A stretch of DNA of 64,000 nt from JAZDJP01 sp043803805 (lineage in GTDB: Bacteria > Planctomycetota > JAZDJP01), in assembly GCA_043803805.1 (NCBI GenBank), contig JAZDJP010000104.1, forward strand, positions 46,612-110,611, read 5' to 3'. This document shows, in pieces, positions 7,071 through 16,037 of this stretch. Every line of letters starts with the position of its first letter. Within the stretch, counting starts at the first letter, position 1. Below the pieces are notes generated by a model. It worked only from the letters and a program-made list of their open reading frames with translations. It had not been told where the DNA came from and did no database searches. Both the position numbers and the translations under genes were made by a program.

Positions 7071-10000
7071 CTAATTGCCTCCGATCTTCCCGGCCACCTC
7101 CGCGGCCAGGCGGTAAACCTCCTCGGCGCGCGCCGGCCACTGCCCGATGGCGGTGAGCTGGTCCCCAGTGGGGTGGGTGATCCGGCAGAACACGACGCGC
7201 GAGTCGAGGATCTTCTGGCACCGCTCGGCGAGCTCCCCGCCCACCTTCTTGGCGGTCAGGGCGTCCTCGATGAAGAAGCGCGCCTCGGTTTCCTGCAACC
7301 CCTCGCGCAGCGCCTCGATCTTGGGGGTGCTGACCGCCCCCTCCTTGCCCGGCACGGAAAGCTCTACGAGGTGAGGGAAAATCGTGTGGGACGTCCATCC
7401 GGGCCAGCGGTCAAAGATGTGTCGTCTTTTCGTCTTGTCGCCCCACACCGGCCAGTAGTCCAAGAGGATCCGGCCGGCGCCGCTGTCGCCCAGGAGGTAG
7501 GACCTCTCGGCCAAGGAGCGCATGGAGATCGGCGGCTGGTCGGGGTCATAGAACCGCGGCATCATGATGCAGATCAGGCCCTTGCCGTCATTGGGGTAGC
7601 GCGGGGTAAGGGGCAACTTCGCCGGCAGGGGGTGAGGTACATAGACCCACTCCGAGTACCTGTACCCACCGGCGAAGCTCCCGGGCGTGGGGCGGCCGTG
7701 CAGGCCGCTGTGCCAGAGCACCCCGGGCGCGATCTCTTTGAAGAATTTCTGCACGCTCTCGTGACATCCGTAAATGGCCGAACTCAGAACCATCGCCCCT
7801 TCCAACCCCTTCTTCTTGAGCCGCGCCTGGATCTCTTCCAGAAGCATCTTCCATTGTTTTTTCATCCCTTCCGTCGCGTATTGCGGCATCTCGACCATCT
7901 CGCGCTTCTTGGTGGCCGGATCCACCACGGTCACCGAAAACGGATGCTTGGTCGCGTCCCTATCAACCCAGGCACATTCATAAATGGCCATGCAGGAAAC
8001 GATCTTGATCTTGCAGTACTTGGTCATCAGGTCCAGGTAGCGGTCGAAGGTCGTGAAGTCGTAGTCGTAGGAGCCGTCGGCCTTCTTCACCCAGGTCACC
8101 ATGCTCTCGTCGTTGCCGAGTTCTGTGCGGCAGGCCAGGGGCACGGACATAAAATTGTTGCCGAAGTAGCCGAGGAGCTCGACGGACTTCTCCAGCCGCT
8201 TCCAGTGCTCCTCGCTCCACAGGGGCACGTCGTATTGCATGGCCACGGACTCCGGGGACTCGTAGACACTCATAAATTGGCGATAGGCGGTGGGGTCGGG
8301 CACCGTCCAGTCCACGATCTCCAGATCCACGGGGACCTTGACGGCCGCGGCGCCGGCGGCCGAGACCTCCAGGGTGCCCTGGTACTTGCCGGCCGGGGCG
8401 TCCCTGGGCGTTTTCACCGTGACCCACACCGGCTGGACGGCGCCCTTGTTGGGGCCGAGCTCGACCTTGGCCGGCGGCTTATCTTCCAGGGCCGTGAAGA
8501 GAGGACCGTCGTACAGCCGGTCGACGCTGGAGAGTTGGGCGTAGCGCACCCGGATGTCGGCCGCCGGGATGGTCCCGGCGCCCTTGAGTTCGCTGACCGT
8601 GGCCTTCAGTCCCTCGATGGGCGCGTCGGAGCCGGCCACGACCAGCCCCGAGTAAAAGCCGTTCCGCGCACCGACCAGCCGGATGGGCCGAGGTTGCTTC
8701 TCGCAATCGCTGTACTCGGCGTCGTTGAACTCCCGGTGCGGGTCCTCGTTCCAAACCTGCAGGCCCTTGGGCCTGGCCAGGTTCGGCTCGATGGCGCCCG
8801 GCGCGGCGTCGGCGGCCAAGCGCAGCGAGTTCAGGCCGATGTGCGGCCACTGACGAGGCAGCATTGAAGATCCTCCGGCCACGTCCGTGTAGGCCGGCAA
8901 GAGCGCCTCAGGACGGAATGCAGCGCGGTGAACCTCCACCGCCAGGACGTTCATGCCTTTGAGCAAGCCCTGCACCGGCAGGGCGATGGGCTTGACCTCC
9001 CGCGAGTCGCGCTTGGCTACCCGGTCTTTGTCGTCTTCCGCCTTGATCAAGCCCAAGACAGGCAGAATCTTGCCTTGGGCGTCAACGTAGGCCTCCTGGG
9101 GATAGGGCAGGGCTGGGACCTCAGGCCCGATCTCGCCTGCCGGCAGGTCCTGGCGATAGACCTCTCTGCCGTTGAGATGGACGGCCACCCCGCCGGCGTA
9201 CTTCATGGTCAGGGTCAGCTTCTTCACCGCGGCCGGGTCCTGGACCGCGAACTTGCCCCGCAGGCAGACCAGCCCCCAACTGCGGAGGCGCCAACTGCCG
9301 GCGTGGCCCCGCATCCCGCCGGGGAAGGGGCCAGCCGCGCGCGGCCAGGCGGAATCGTCGAAGTCGGACTTGGCCCAGTGGGCCGACGGCGGGGGGGTTT
9401 CCGTGTTGTCTGGATAGCTACTGATGCACGCTTCCGCCAGGATCGCGGGAGCGGTGGCCTCGGGCTTGGCCGCCTTCAGGAGATCCAGGGGGACTACGCC
9501 GGGGCCGCGCACGCCGAAGAAGCGCCAGTAGCTTTTCGCCTCGAGGACAGTCGTGCCGGCCTCGGCCGCCGTGGGCTTGGCCATCTCCACCGCCGCCATG
9601 CTCCGCACGGCCGTAACCCCGCCGACGCCCGCCGCCACAACACCCGCCAGCACCGCCGCCGCCACTTTCACTTTGGCCCATATCATCGTTTTCATTACCG
9701 CCTCCATCAGAAGGATATTTTTTGAACTGATCGCAACCGCGCCCGCCCCCGGCGCGGAAAACGCTCCTGCCGCCGCGAGTTTCGCGACGAGCGCCGGAGC
9801 GGCCGCCGAGGCGCTTTTCTCAATCAACATCGCGCCCAGCGCCGCCGCGGGAAGAACCACGCCCCGCCGGAGCAATTTTTCCCGGAGATGCTCCAGCCCG
9901 CGGCTCAAGCGGCTTTTCACCGTTCCCAGGGGAACGGCCAGTTCCCGCGCCACGCCCTCCTGCGACATTCCCTCCAGATACGCCATCACCACCGCCTCCC

Positions 10001-10394
10001 GCTGGACTTTGGGAAGGCCGGAAATCGCCGCGTCCAGTTCCTCCCGGACGCGTTCCCACGAGGCCGATTCGCATTCCTGATTCTTCATGGCGACCGTCTT
10101 CCTTTCAATCTCCCTCCGGCGAATATCCCGCCTTCGTTTTTCCAATGACACCATCTGGGCCGCCCGGTAAAGCCACCCGGCAACCGCCTCCCGGTTCGGC
10201 AAACCCGCCGCCTTTTTCGCCAGCAGGAGGAAAACCGCCTGTGCGGCATCTTCCGCGTCCTCGTGATTCGGAAGAGACCGGCGGCAAACCCCAAACACCA
10301 TCCCGCCGTGCCGTCGGGCGATCTCGGTGAAAGCCTCCTCCGACCGCTCGGAGACGAACTTCCTCAAAACCTCACCATCCGTCAATGTTTGCAT
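7071..10394 (-). CDS. ECF sigma factor fused to a membrane anchor and a large glycosidase-like (DUF4091-type) domain
   Basis: A 1,107-residue single reading frame. Residues 1-175 are an ECF sigma factor: region 2 with HEDAEDAAQAVFLLL and region 4 with YLEGMSQEGVARELAVPLG then TVKSRLSRGLEHLR. An Ala-rich linker leads to one transmembrane helix at about 234-262 (after MKTMIWAKVKVAA). The remaining 840 residues look extracytoplasmic: a beta-rich section with a hydratase-like HLNGREVYR motif, then a TIM-barrel-like region and a C-terminus resembling DUF4091 glycoside hydrolases (SYLLGDSGAGRILLDYWPV). Long C-terminal extensions are known for ECF factors of Planctomycetes and relatives; the hydrolase domain suggests a sigma factor tethered to a sugar-sensing or sugar-cleaving domain. 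An internal ATG at 9695 could give a second product. Confidence 0.85.
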   Translation of the reverse strand: MQTLTDGEVLRKFVSERSEEAFTEIARRHGGMVFGVCRRSLPNHEDAEDAAQAVFLLLAKKAAGLPNREAVAGWLYRAAQMVSLEKRRRDIRRREIERKTVAMKNQECESASWERVREELDAAISGLPKVQREAVVMAYLEGMSQEGVARELAVPLGTVKSRLSRGLEHLREKLLRRGVVLPAAALGAMLIEKSASAAAPALVAKLAAAGAFSAPGAGAVAISSKNILLMEAVMKTMIWAKVKVAAAVLAGVVAAGVGGVTAVRSMAAVEMAKPTAAEAGTTVLEAKSYWRFFGVRGPGVVPLDLLKAAKPEATAPAILAEACISSYPDNTETPPPSAHWAKSDFDDSAWPRAAGPFPGGMRGHAGSWRLRSWGLVCLRGKFAVQDPAAVKKLTLTMKYAGGVAVHLNGREVYRQDLPAGEIGPEVPALPYPQEAYVDAQGKILPVLGLIKAEDDKDRVAKRDSREVKPIALPVQGLLKGMNVLAVEVHRAAFRPEALLPAYTDVAGGSSMLPRQWPHIGLNSLRLAADAAPGAIEPNLARPKGLQVWNEDPHREFNDAEYSDCEKQPRPIRLVGARNGFYSGLVVAGSDAPIEGLKATVSELKGAGTIPAADIRVRYAQLSSVDRLYDGPLFTALEDKPPAKVELGPNKGAVQPVWVTVKTPRDAPAGKYQGTLEVSAAGAAAVKVPVDLEIVDWTVPDPTAYRQFMSVYESPESVAMQYDVPLWSEEHWKRLEKSVELLGYFGNNFMSVPLACRTELGNDESMVTWVKKADGSYDYDFTTFDRYLDLMTKYCKIKIVSCMAIYECAWVDRDATKHPFSVTVVDPATKKREMVEMPQYATEGMKKQWKMLLEEIQARLKKKGLEGAMVLSSAIYGCHESVQKFFKEIAPGVLWHSGLHGRPTPGSFAGGYRYSEWVYVPHPLPAKLPLTPRYPNDGKGLICIMMPRFYDPDQPPISMRSLAERSYLLGDSGAGRILLDYWPVWGDKTKRRHIFDRWPGWTSHTIFPHLVELSVPGKEGAVSTPKIEALREGLQETEARFFIEDALTAKKVGGELAERCQKILDSRVVFCRITHPTGDQLTAIGQWPARAEEVYRLAAEVAGKIGGN
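9693..9705 (-). promoter_or_regulatory. Possible internal ribosome site and start inside the sigma-glycosidase gene
   Basis: On the reverse strand GGAGG (9705-9701) precedes an in-frame ATG (9695-9693) by five bases. Translation from here would give an 874-residue protein that begins at the membrane helix and carries the whole glycosidase part without the sigma domains. Confidence 0.4.
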
Positions 10395-10436
10395 TTTTCT
10401 TTAGGCAACGAACTAAAATTCTAACTATGTCACACT

Positions 10437-10465
10437 ATTATGTCCCGAGAGGACGCGAAAGTTCC
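10437..10465 (-). promoter_or_regulatory. Candidate ECF-type promoter of the sigma-glycosidase operon
   Basis: The reverse strand has GGAACT (10465-10460), typical of ECF -35 elements, 17 bases before CATAAT (10442-10437). An inverted GTCC-N5-GGAC lies in the spacer. It sits 43 bases before the sigma factor start and could be autoregulatory. Sequence match only. Confidence 0.35.
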
Positions 10466-10495
10466 CCCAAAATCCGGGAATTTTTAACCGTTTTG

Positions 10496-13258
10496 TCATT
10501 TCGCCTTCCCGCCACGTTGTAGTGCGTCGAGCATCTCCCGGGCCTTGCCCGGCGGGGCGACCAAATAAACCGGTGAAGAGGAGAGACTCACCGGCGCGGC
10601 GAGAGGACGCTCCATGAGGTCGAGCCAGGTGATACCGGGTTGCGCCGGCGCGTTGACGTTCCCGCCGGCGGCTTCCTCGTCTTCCTTCCAAAGCATCAGC
10701 ACGGAACGGCTGCCGGTCTCAAAGGCGACGCCGCGGCCGGACTCCCCGAACGTCGTTTCGCCGGCCGGCCGGGGGGCGGGTCCGAGCAGTCCGGTCATCA
10801 CGGCCAGCGCCGGGAAGAGTTTGCGCGGCGCGCCGCCACCGCCGAAAAGCGCGCATTCGAGGTTGGGCTCATTGACCCGGCCGCTGGCGCCCGAGTGGAG
10901 GAAAATCTTCCCGGCCCCGCGCGCGAGCATCACCGCGAAAAAGCGCACGGTGTAGTCGGCGCACTGGCGCTCGCCGTCCAGGAGCCTCTGCTCGGCCCAG
11001 TTGTTGGGCCGCGGGACGAAGGGCTTGCGCGGCAGGTCGTCCGTTCCGTAATACGAGAACTCGGTGATCCAGATGGGCCTGCGCCCGCCGGCGGCGTCCA
11101 TCCGCGCGAGCAGTTGATCGGTCTCGCCGGCGAAACTCTCGGGGGCGCGCGCGCCGGGGTAGATGTGCAGGTTGAAGATGTCGAGGTTTTTCAGCGCGCC
11201 GGCGGCGATAACCTCGCGGGTGAGATCGTCGGGCCCGCCGCCGATGCCGCCGATGACCGTGCAGTCCGGGTCGGCCTTCTTCATGGCCGTCGCAGCGACC
11301 GCCAGGAGCGCGGCGTAGTCGGCCGCCTCGTAGCGCCGGCCCCCGGGCGCGACCTCGCGGGCCGGCAGGGCATAGGTCGTGTAGACCGGTTCGTTGAGGA
11401 ACTCCCAGACGTGGACGCGGTCCTTGTAGCGGCCGACGGCCGCCTCGACGAATCCGGCCAGTTCCCTGGAGTCTCTGGGCGCGAAGGCCTGTTTCATGCG
11501 GTTGCCCGGGTATTCCGTGGTGACGTGGAGCGATGCCGGGGCCTCGCTGGACCAGTCCGCCGAGGGAAACGGCGGCAGGAGCGGCAGGACCCGCGCGCCC
11601 TGTTTCAAGACGCGGGCGATCTGCCGGTCGCCGACTTCCCAACGGAACCGGCCCTTCTCCGGCTCGATGTGCTGCCACTTGAGCGACCAGTCGCGGTACC
11701 AGGTCACGCCGGCCTTGGCGGCAAGGTCGATCAGGTGCGGCGTGGTGAAGGCGTGGTTGATGCCGAGGACGGAGTCATTGGCCGTGCGCGCGGGGACGAT
11801 GGCGATGCGCAGGTCGGCGGACTCGCCCGCCCCGGCATTCCCGGCCGTCGCGCGGATGCGGTAGTAACCCCTCCAGTCGGCGGGAAGGACGATCTCGCCC
11901 CGGGCGATTGCGCCGGCCGGCACGGCAAGCGCCTGCTCCGGCAATGGCGCCGGCGTGTCCGCGTAGTCGGTCACCGTGAAGCCGACCTTGAGCGGCGCGG
12001 CGCCGACGCCGTGGTTTGCGGCCACGAGCCGTAGCGCCGCCGGCGGGCCCTCGACGAATATCCCCGCCGGCTGTGAGGGCTCAATGGCGAACTCGACCGG
12101 CGTGCGGGGCTCGAAGCCGGTGGCCGTGTCGCCCTTTTCGAGTTGGACCGCGTCAACGTCCACGGAGACGGAGCGTTCCTCGGTGAGGTCCGGGCCGGCG
12201 AAGACGTAACCGAAGCGCTGCTCCGGGCGGAAGGTCACCGAATAGAGTTTCCACGCCTTGGTGAGCTTGATCGCCTGGCGGTATTGCCGCGCGCCGCCGG
12301 CCGGCTCCTGCCCCTGGATGCCGAGGACCGCCGGGACGCCGTCTTCGCTGGCGCGCATCTGGCAGGAGAGGGTGTGGGGCTGGCCTTTTTCAAGCCGAAT
12401 CCAGCCGCGGCTGGCGGCCAGCGGCCGCAGTTCGCGCCGCACCACCGGTTCGAAGTAGTCGAAGCCGAGGACCGGCGTGTCGTCGCCGCCGAGCGGGATG
12501 CGCAGGAAACTCCGGCCGTGGGCGCCGCCGGCGGTTTCGACATTCCCGTGCAGGCGGCTCAGGTTGCCCCAGCCCGCGCCGGCGCCGATGGAGTCCCAGC
12601 CCGCGGCGCCGACCTCGAACGAACCGTTGGGCGCCAGGTTCTTCCCGCCGGCCGGAGGCACGAGGTCGGTGAACGCGACGTCCTGCGCCGGGTACTCGAC
12701 GATGCGGATGTCGGTGGTGAAGAACGTGCCGGTCTCGGTGAACCAGATTTGCAGGCGCCCGGTGGGGCCGACGTCCTGCGTCGCGGTGAAGACGCGATGG
12801 TAACTGCGCCACGCGCCGCCGACGGGCAGTTCCTCGAATAGGCCTGTGGGGCTCCAGGACTTGGTCTCGCTCAAGGCCACGCGGACGGTGCGGCTCTTGA
12901 GGTTTTCGGCGCGCGCCCGGCAGGAGAACGCGTAGGTCCGGCCCTTGACCAGGTTGACCGCGCCGACCTGGGCGAGCATGGCATGGCTATCGGAGCCGCG
13001 CTTCTCGAACCGGGTGCAGGAGATCTTCGCGCAGGGCTTGCCGTCGGCGTCCTTGACGACTTCGAGCGTCTGAGTCACGTCCCGGGGGTTCCCCGAAGCG
13101 GCCCACGTGTCCGGTTTGCCGTCGGTTACCTGGGAAAAGTCGCCGTTGGCGACGAGGTTGGGCGGCTCCCCGGCGGCGGCACGGAGGGGCCATGACCCGG
13201 GCGCCAACGCGACAACCAGCGCGGCGAGAGCGGATTTCAGGAAGTTCGTGGAGGACAT
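10496..13258 (-). CDS. Secreted clan GH-A glycoside hydrolase (GH39-like) with N-terminal carbohydrate-binding domains
   Basis: A 920-residue protein with a signal peptide (about residues 1-30). Two jelly-roll modules follow, each beginning with a segment like NLVANGDF or NLAPNGSFE, as in CBM4/CBM9-type domains. The catalytic TIM barrel runs from about 500 to 830: WEFLNEP supplies the acid/base Glu (E623) and WITEFSYYG the nucleophile (E733), the pattern of clan GH-A retaining enzymes and most like GH39. A C-terminal beta domain closes the protein. I start at 13258, eight bases after GGAGGAG; the frame extends seven codons further. It lies upstream of the sigma-glycosidase gene on the same strand with a 100-base gap. 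Substrate unknown, probably a plant or algal glycan. Confidence 0.85.
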   Translation of the reverse strand: MSSTNFLKSALAALVVALAPGSWPLRAAAGEPPNLVANGDFSQVTDGKPDTWAASGNPRDVTQTLEVVKDADGKPCAKISCTRFEKRGSDSHAMLAQVGAVNLVKGRTYAFSCRARAENLKSRTVRVALSETKSWSPTGLFEELPVGGAWRSYHRVFTATQDVGPTGRLQIWFTETGTFFTTDIRIVEYPAQDVAFTDLVPPAGGKNLAPNGSFEVGAAGWDSIGAGAGWGNLSRLHGNVETAGGAHGRSFLRIPLGGDDTPVLGFDYFEPVVRRELRPLAASRGWIRLEKGQPHTLSCQMRASEDGVPAVLGIQGQEPAGGARQYRQAIKLTKAWKLYSVTFRPEQRFGYVFAGPDLTEERSVSVDVDAVQLEKGDTATGFEPRTPVEFAIEPSQPAGIFVEGPPAALRLVAANHGVGAAPLKVGFTVTDYADTPAPLPEQALAVPAGAIARGEIVLPADWRGYYRIRATAGNAGAGESADLRIAIVPARTANDSVLGINHAFTTPHLIDLAAKAGVTWYRDWSLKWQHIEPEKGRFRWEVGDRQIARVLKQGARVLPLLPPFPSADWSSEAPASLHVTTEYPGNRMKQAFAPRDSRELAGFVEAAVGRYKDRVHVWEFLNEPVYTTYALPAREVAPGGRRYEAADYAALLAVAATAMKKADPDCTVIGGIGGGPDDLTREVIAAGALKNLDIFNLHIYPGARAPESFAGETDQLLARMDAAGGRRPIWITEFSYYGTDDLPRKPFVPRPNNWAEQRLLDGERQCADYTVRFFAVMLARGAGKIFLHSGASGRVNEPNLECALFGGGGAPRKLFPALAVMTGLLGPAPRPAGETTFGESGRGVAFETGSRSVLMLWKEDEEAAGGNVNAPAQPGITWLDLMERPLAAPVSLSSSPVYLVAPPGKAREMLDALQRGGKAK

Positions 13259-13423
13259 CGCATGTGCTCCTCCGGGCATTGTATTCCGCTCCCTTCCGGG
13301 GCGTCAAGGAGTTTGCTTCGGAAGGAAGGTGGTGGATATGCAGGTAATTTCTGGCGGTCTCGGTTGGCGAGGGATAGAATGGTAACGGGGGCATTTCCGG
13401 AATTGGCGGGTTTCTCGCGAGAC

Positions 13424-13440
13424 CCTGACGGAATCCTGAC
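13424..13440 (+). promoter_or_regulatory. Candidate Pho box before truncated pstS/phoB
   Basis: Two CCTGAC hexamers at 13424 and 13435 are exactly 11 bp apart, as in the other boxes of this island. They end one base before the ATG of the pstS fragment, whereas the intact pstS2 has about 50 bp there, so the core promoter and ribosome site appear deleted. Confidence 0.6.
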
Positions 13441-13441
13441 C

Positions 13442-13690
13442 ATGAACGCAATCGTGAAAACGGCGGCGGGGATTTTGGCGGTGGTTGTGCTGGCCGGCTG
13501 CGGAAAATCGTCCGACGGCGGCGGGGCGCCGACGGGGGGCGCCGGGGCTTCCCCGAAGAAGGAGGTCATTCAGAACTGCGGATTGGACACCATGGTGAAT
13601 CTTGCCCAGATGTGGGCGGAGGAATACCGCAAGATCGCGTCGGGGGTGTCCACCGAGGTCTCGGGCGGGGGCTCATGCCGCGCGAAATGA
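13442..13690 (+). pseudogene. Truncated pstS: lipoprotein N-terminus of a phosphate-binding protein
   Basis: The frame encodes a lipoprotein signal with lipobox VLAGC, then a segment closely matching the intact PstS2 at 25245: both read DTMVNLAQMWAEEYRK, and over a 37-residue stretch I count four differences. Homology stops abruptly at SGGGS, after about 79 residues, and the frame ends in CRAK with a TGA at 13688. No Shine-Dalgarno precedes its ATG. The stop overlaps an ATG of phoB, so if translated it could couple to phoB. I read it as a partial duplicate of pstS2 joined to phoB by a deletion. Confidence 0.8.
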
Positions 13691-14361
13691 TTCTCATCGT
13701 CGAGGACGAGGCGGACATCCTCGAACTCATGGCGTACAACCTCAAGCGGGAGGGGTACGCCCTCCTCACGGCGGATACGGGGGAGCAGGGGCTTGCGCTC
13801 GCCCGTTCAAAAACGCCGGATCTGGTTCTGCTGGACCTCATGCTTCCCGGCATGGACGGACTCGCGGTCTGCCGGGAATTGCAGGCGGACCCGGCCACCG
13901 CCGCCGTTCCGGTGGTCATGGTGACGGCCAAGGGGGCGGAATCCGATATCGTGGCGGGTCTCGAACTCGGCGCGGCGGACTACATCACCAAGCCCTTCGG
14001 CGTGAAGGTGCTTGTGGCCCGCGTCCGGGCGGTGCTGCGGCGGCGCGGCCGCGACGTTCCCGGTGAGGACGCGGTCCTGAAAATCGGGGACATCGTGATT
14101 CATCCCGGGCGACACGAGGTGCGGGTGAAGGGGAAACCCACCGAACTCACGGCGACGGAATTCCGGCTGCTGCAGATGCTCGCCCGTCGGCCGGGGTGGG
14201 TGTACACCCGGGACCGCATCGTGGAGGCGGTGCGCGGGACCGATTGCGCGGTCACGGCGCGCGCGGTGGACGTCCAGGTGGTGGGGCTTCGGAAAAAACT
14301 CGGGGCCTCCGGGGCCTGCGTCGAGACGGTGCGGGGGGTGGGGTACCGGTTTAAAGAGTAG
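13675..14361 (+). CDS. phoB: PhoB-type response regulator
   Basis: A 228-residue OmpR/PhoB-family regulator. The receiver domain begins ILIVEDEADILELM, with the phospho-acceptor Asp at position 54 (LVLLDLMLPGMDG), a conserved TAKG segment and KPF. The C-terminal winged helix has LTATEFRLLQMLARRPG and ends in VRGVGYRFKE. The ATG at 13675 overlaps the tail of the truncated pstS; an ATG at 13687 forming ATGA with the pstS stop is the alternative. A phoR kinase gene follows, and a PiT transporter, two pst systems and Pho-box repeats surround it, so phosphate control is the likely role. phoR is separated by 178 bases of intergenic repeat, unusual for a two-component pair. Confidence 0.92.
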   Translation: MPREMILIVEDEADILELMAYNLKREGYALLTADTGEQGLALARSKTPDLVLLDLMLPGMDGLAVCRELQADPATAAVPVVMVTAKGAESDIVAGLELGAADYITKPFGVKVLVARVRAVLRRRGRDVPGEDAVLKIGDIVIHPGRHEVRVKGKPTELTATEFRLLQMLARRPGWVYTRDRIVEAVRGTDCAVTARAVDVQVVGLRKKLGASGACVETVRGVGYRFKE

Positions 14362-14381
14362 GGGCGCGGCATGCCGCGCCC
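14358..14381. repeat. REP-like palindrome at the end of phoB
   Basis: A perfect 20-bp palindrome (14362-14381) preceded by GTAG, overlapping the phoB stop codon. It belongs with the palindromes at 33536 and 33621, which share the GTAGGGGCG start. Confidence 0.65.
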
Positions 14382-14387
14382 GCTGGT

Positions 14388-14539
14388 CGGAGAGTCTGGG
14401 AGTCTAGGAGTCTAGGAGTCTTGGAGTCGAAGAGTCGAATGAAATTTCGAGTGACGAATTTTCGGATGTCGAATTCAAAACCAGATTTCGTGTTTCCGCG
14501 GTGTTGATTTCGTGATCTCATTTCGTGTTTTCGCGGTGT
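14388..14539. repeat. Intergenic short-repeat tract between phoB and phoR
   Basis: No gene is visible. The first part repeats GGAGTCTAGGAGTCTTGG-like units; the second repeats TTTCGTGTTTTCGCGGTGT-like units, the last of which ends directly against the phoR start codon. The same two motifs recur at 31200, 36470 and 41065. Confidence 0.65.
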
Positions 14540-15994
14540 ATGGCGCGTAAACGCATCCTTTGGCAGATGTTCCCGTCGGTGCTGCTGGTGGTGCTGGCGG
14601 CGCTGCTCGCGGCGGGGTGGGCGGCCACCCGTGCCATGCACCGGTTCTACCTCGAGCAGATGACGGCGGATCTCGAGGCCCGGGCGCGGGTGTTCGCGGC
14701 GGCGGCGGGGGCGCGTCTTGCCGACGCGGCGGAGGTGGCTGGGCTCTGCCGGTCGCTCGGCGCGGCCACGGCCACCCGGTTCACGGTGATTCTCGCCGAT
14801 GGGCGGGTCGCCGGCGATTCGGATGAGGATCCGTCCCATCTCGACAACCACGCCAACCGGCCTGAGGTGCGCGAGGCGTTGGCCGGACGGACCGGTGTTT
14901 CCCGGCGCACGAGCGGGTCATTCCGGAAGGCCATGCTCTATGTCGCTGTGCCGGCGGCGGGGGGGGCGGCCGTCCGGGCGGCGGTCCCGGTGAGTTTTCT
15001 CCGGGAGGGTCTGCGCGCCCTGGACGCCCACGTGGCGGCGGGGGTGCTCGTCATCGCGGTGATCGCTGTCGGGGCCGCCTTCTGGATGTCGCGGCGTCTC
15101 GCAAGGCCCCTCGAGGAACTGCGCCGGGGTGCGGAGCGCCTGGCCGCCGGGGATCTCGCGGCGCGGCTCCCCGTGCCGGACACGGACGAGGTGGGGTGTC
15201 TGGCGGAGGTGATGAACCGCCTGGCGGCGGATCTCGAGGGGCGGCTGGCGACGATCGAGCGGCTGGAAACCGTCCGCCGGGACTTCGTTGCCAACGTCTC
15301 TCATGAACTCAAAACGCCCATCACCGCCGTCCGCGGCTATGTGGAAACCCTGCTCGCCGATCCCCCGCCTTCCCCGGCGGAGGCGCGCAAATTTCTGGAG
15401 ATCGCCCTGAAGCACGCCGACCGGTTGAATGCAATTATTGAAGATCTGCTGGTGTTGGCGGATCTCGATCGGGAGGAAGGCCGGTCCCTGCCCCGGGAGA
15501 CGGTGGCGCTCGGCGCCGTCGCGGCGGCGGCGGCGGATGTCTGCCGGTCCAAGGCCGATGCGAAGGGGATCGCGGTGACGGTGTATTCCGACGGAGAGAT
15601 CGCCGCGTCCGCCAACGGGCCCCTTCTGGAGCAGGCGCTGATTAATTTGGTTGACAACGCCATCAAGTACAGCGAGCCGGGCCGCCCCGTGACGGTGATG
15701 GTGGAACGCGACGGAGGCGGGGCGGTGATTCGCGTCCGGGACGAGGGGTGCGGCATCCCGGCGGAGCACATCGGACGACTCTTCGAGCGGTTCTACCGGG
15801 TGGACAAGGCCCGGAGCCGCACCCTCGGGGGCACGGGGCTCGGGCTTGCCATCGTCAAGCACATCGTCGAAGTCCACGGCGGACGGATCTCGGTCGAAAG
15901 CGAGCCGGGGAAGGGCAGCACCTTCTCGCTGCATCTGCCGACGGAGGCGGGGCGGGCAGGGGGCGGCACGACGGCGGAGTTGGAGAAGTGTTAA
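14540..15994 (+). CDS. phoR: PhoR-type sensor histidine kinase
   Basis: A 484-residue membrane kinase. Transmembrane helices at about 11-31 and 162-184 enclose a periplasmic region of roughly 130 residues. A HAMP domain follows (to about 240), then the dimerisation domain with the phosphorylated His in NVSHELKTP (H255), and the ATPase domain with NLVDNAIKYS, DEGCGIP and GGTGLGLAIVK. The length and the extracytoplasmic region match PhoR-like kinases. With phoB upstream it should sense phosphate status, probably through the Pst/PhoU system encoded downstream. The start is the ATG at 14540; an upstream ATG at 14525 lies in repeat DNA. No clear Shine-Dalgarno sequence is present because repeat sequence abuts the start. 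Confidence 0.88.
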   Translation: MARKRILWQMFPSVLLVVLAALLAAGWAATRAMHRFYLEQMTADLEARARVFAAAAGARLADAAEVAGLCRSLGAATATRFTVILADGRVAGDSDEDPSHLDNHANRPEVREALAGRTGVSRRTSGSFRKAMLYVAVPAAGGAAVRAAVPVSFLREGLRALDAHVAAGVLVIAVIAVGAAFWMSRRLARPLEELRRGAERLAAGDLAARLPVPDTDEVGCLAEVMNRLAADLEGRLATIERLETVRRDFVANVSHELKTPITAVRGYVETLLADPPPSPAEARKFLEIALKHADRLNAIIEDLLVLADLDREEGRSLPRETVALGAVAAAAADVCRSKADAKGIAVTVYSDGEIAASANGPLLEQALINLVDNAIKYSEPGRPVTVMVERDGGGAVIRVRDEGCGIPAEHIGRLFERFYRVDKARSRTLGGTGLGLAIVKHIVEVHGGRISVESEPGKGSTFSLHLPTEAGRAGGGTTAELEKC

Positions 15995-16037
15995 ATCAAA
16001 CCACTTTCCCGTCAATTGTTTCATGTAGGACAGAAAA

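Noticed and set aside
7018..7398. N-terminal extension of the Asp-box protein frame
   Set aside because: It overlaps the end of the upstream gene in another frame, and the ATG at 7017 has a ribosome site followed by a signal peptide.
6876..8867. Open frame of 663 codons on the plus strand
   Set aside because: Antisense to the sigma-glycosidase fusion and low-complexity Arg/Gly/Pro composition.
10425..10495. Rho-independent terminator after the GH-A gene
   Set aside because: TTCCC and GGGAA could pair, but the stem is short and no T-run follows.
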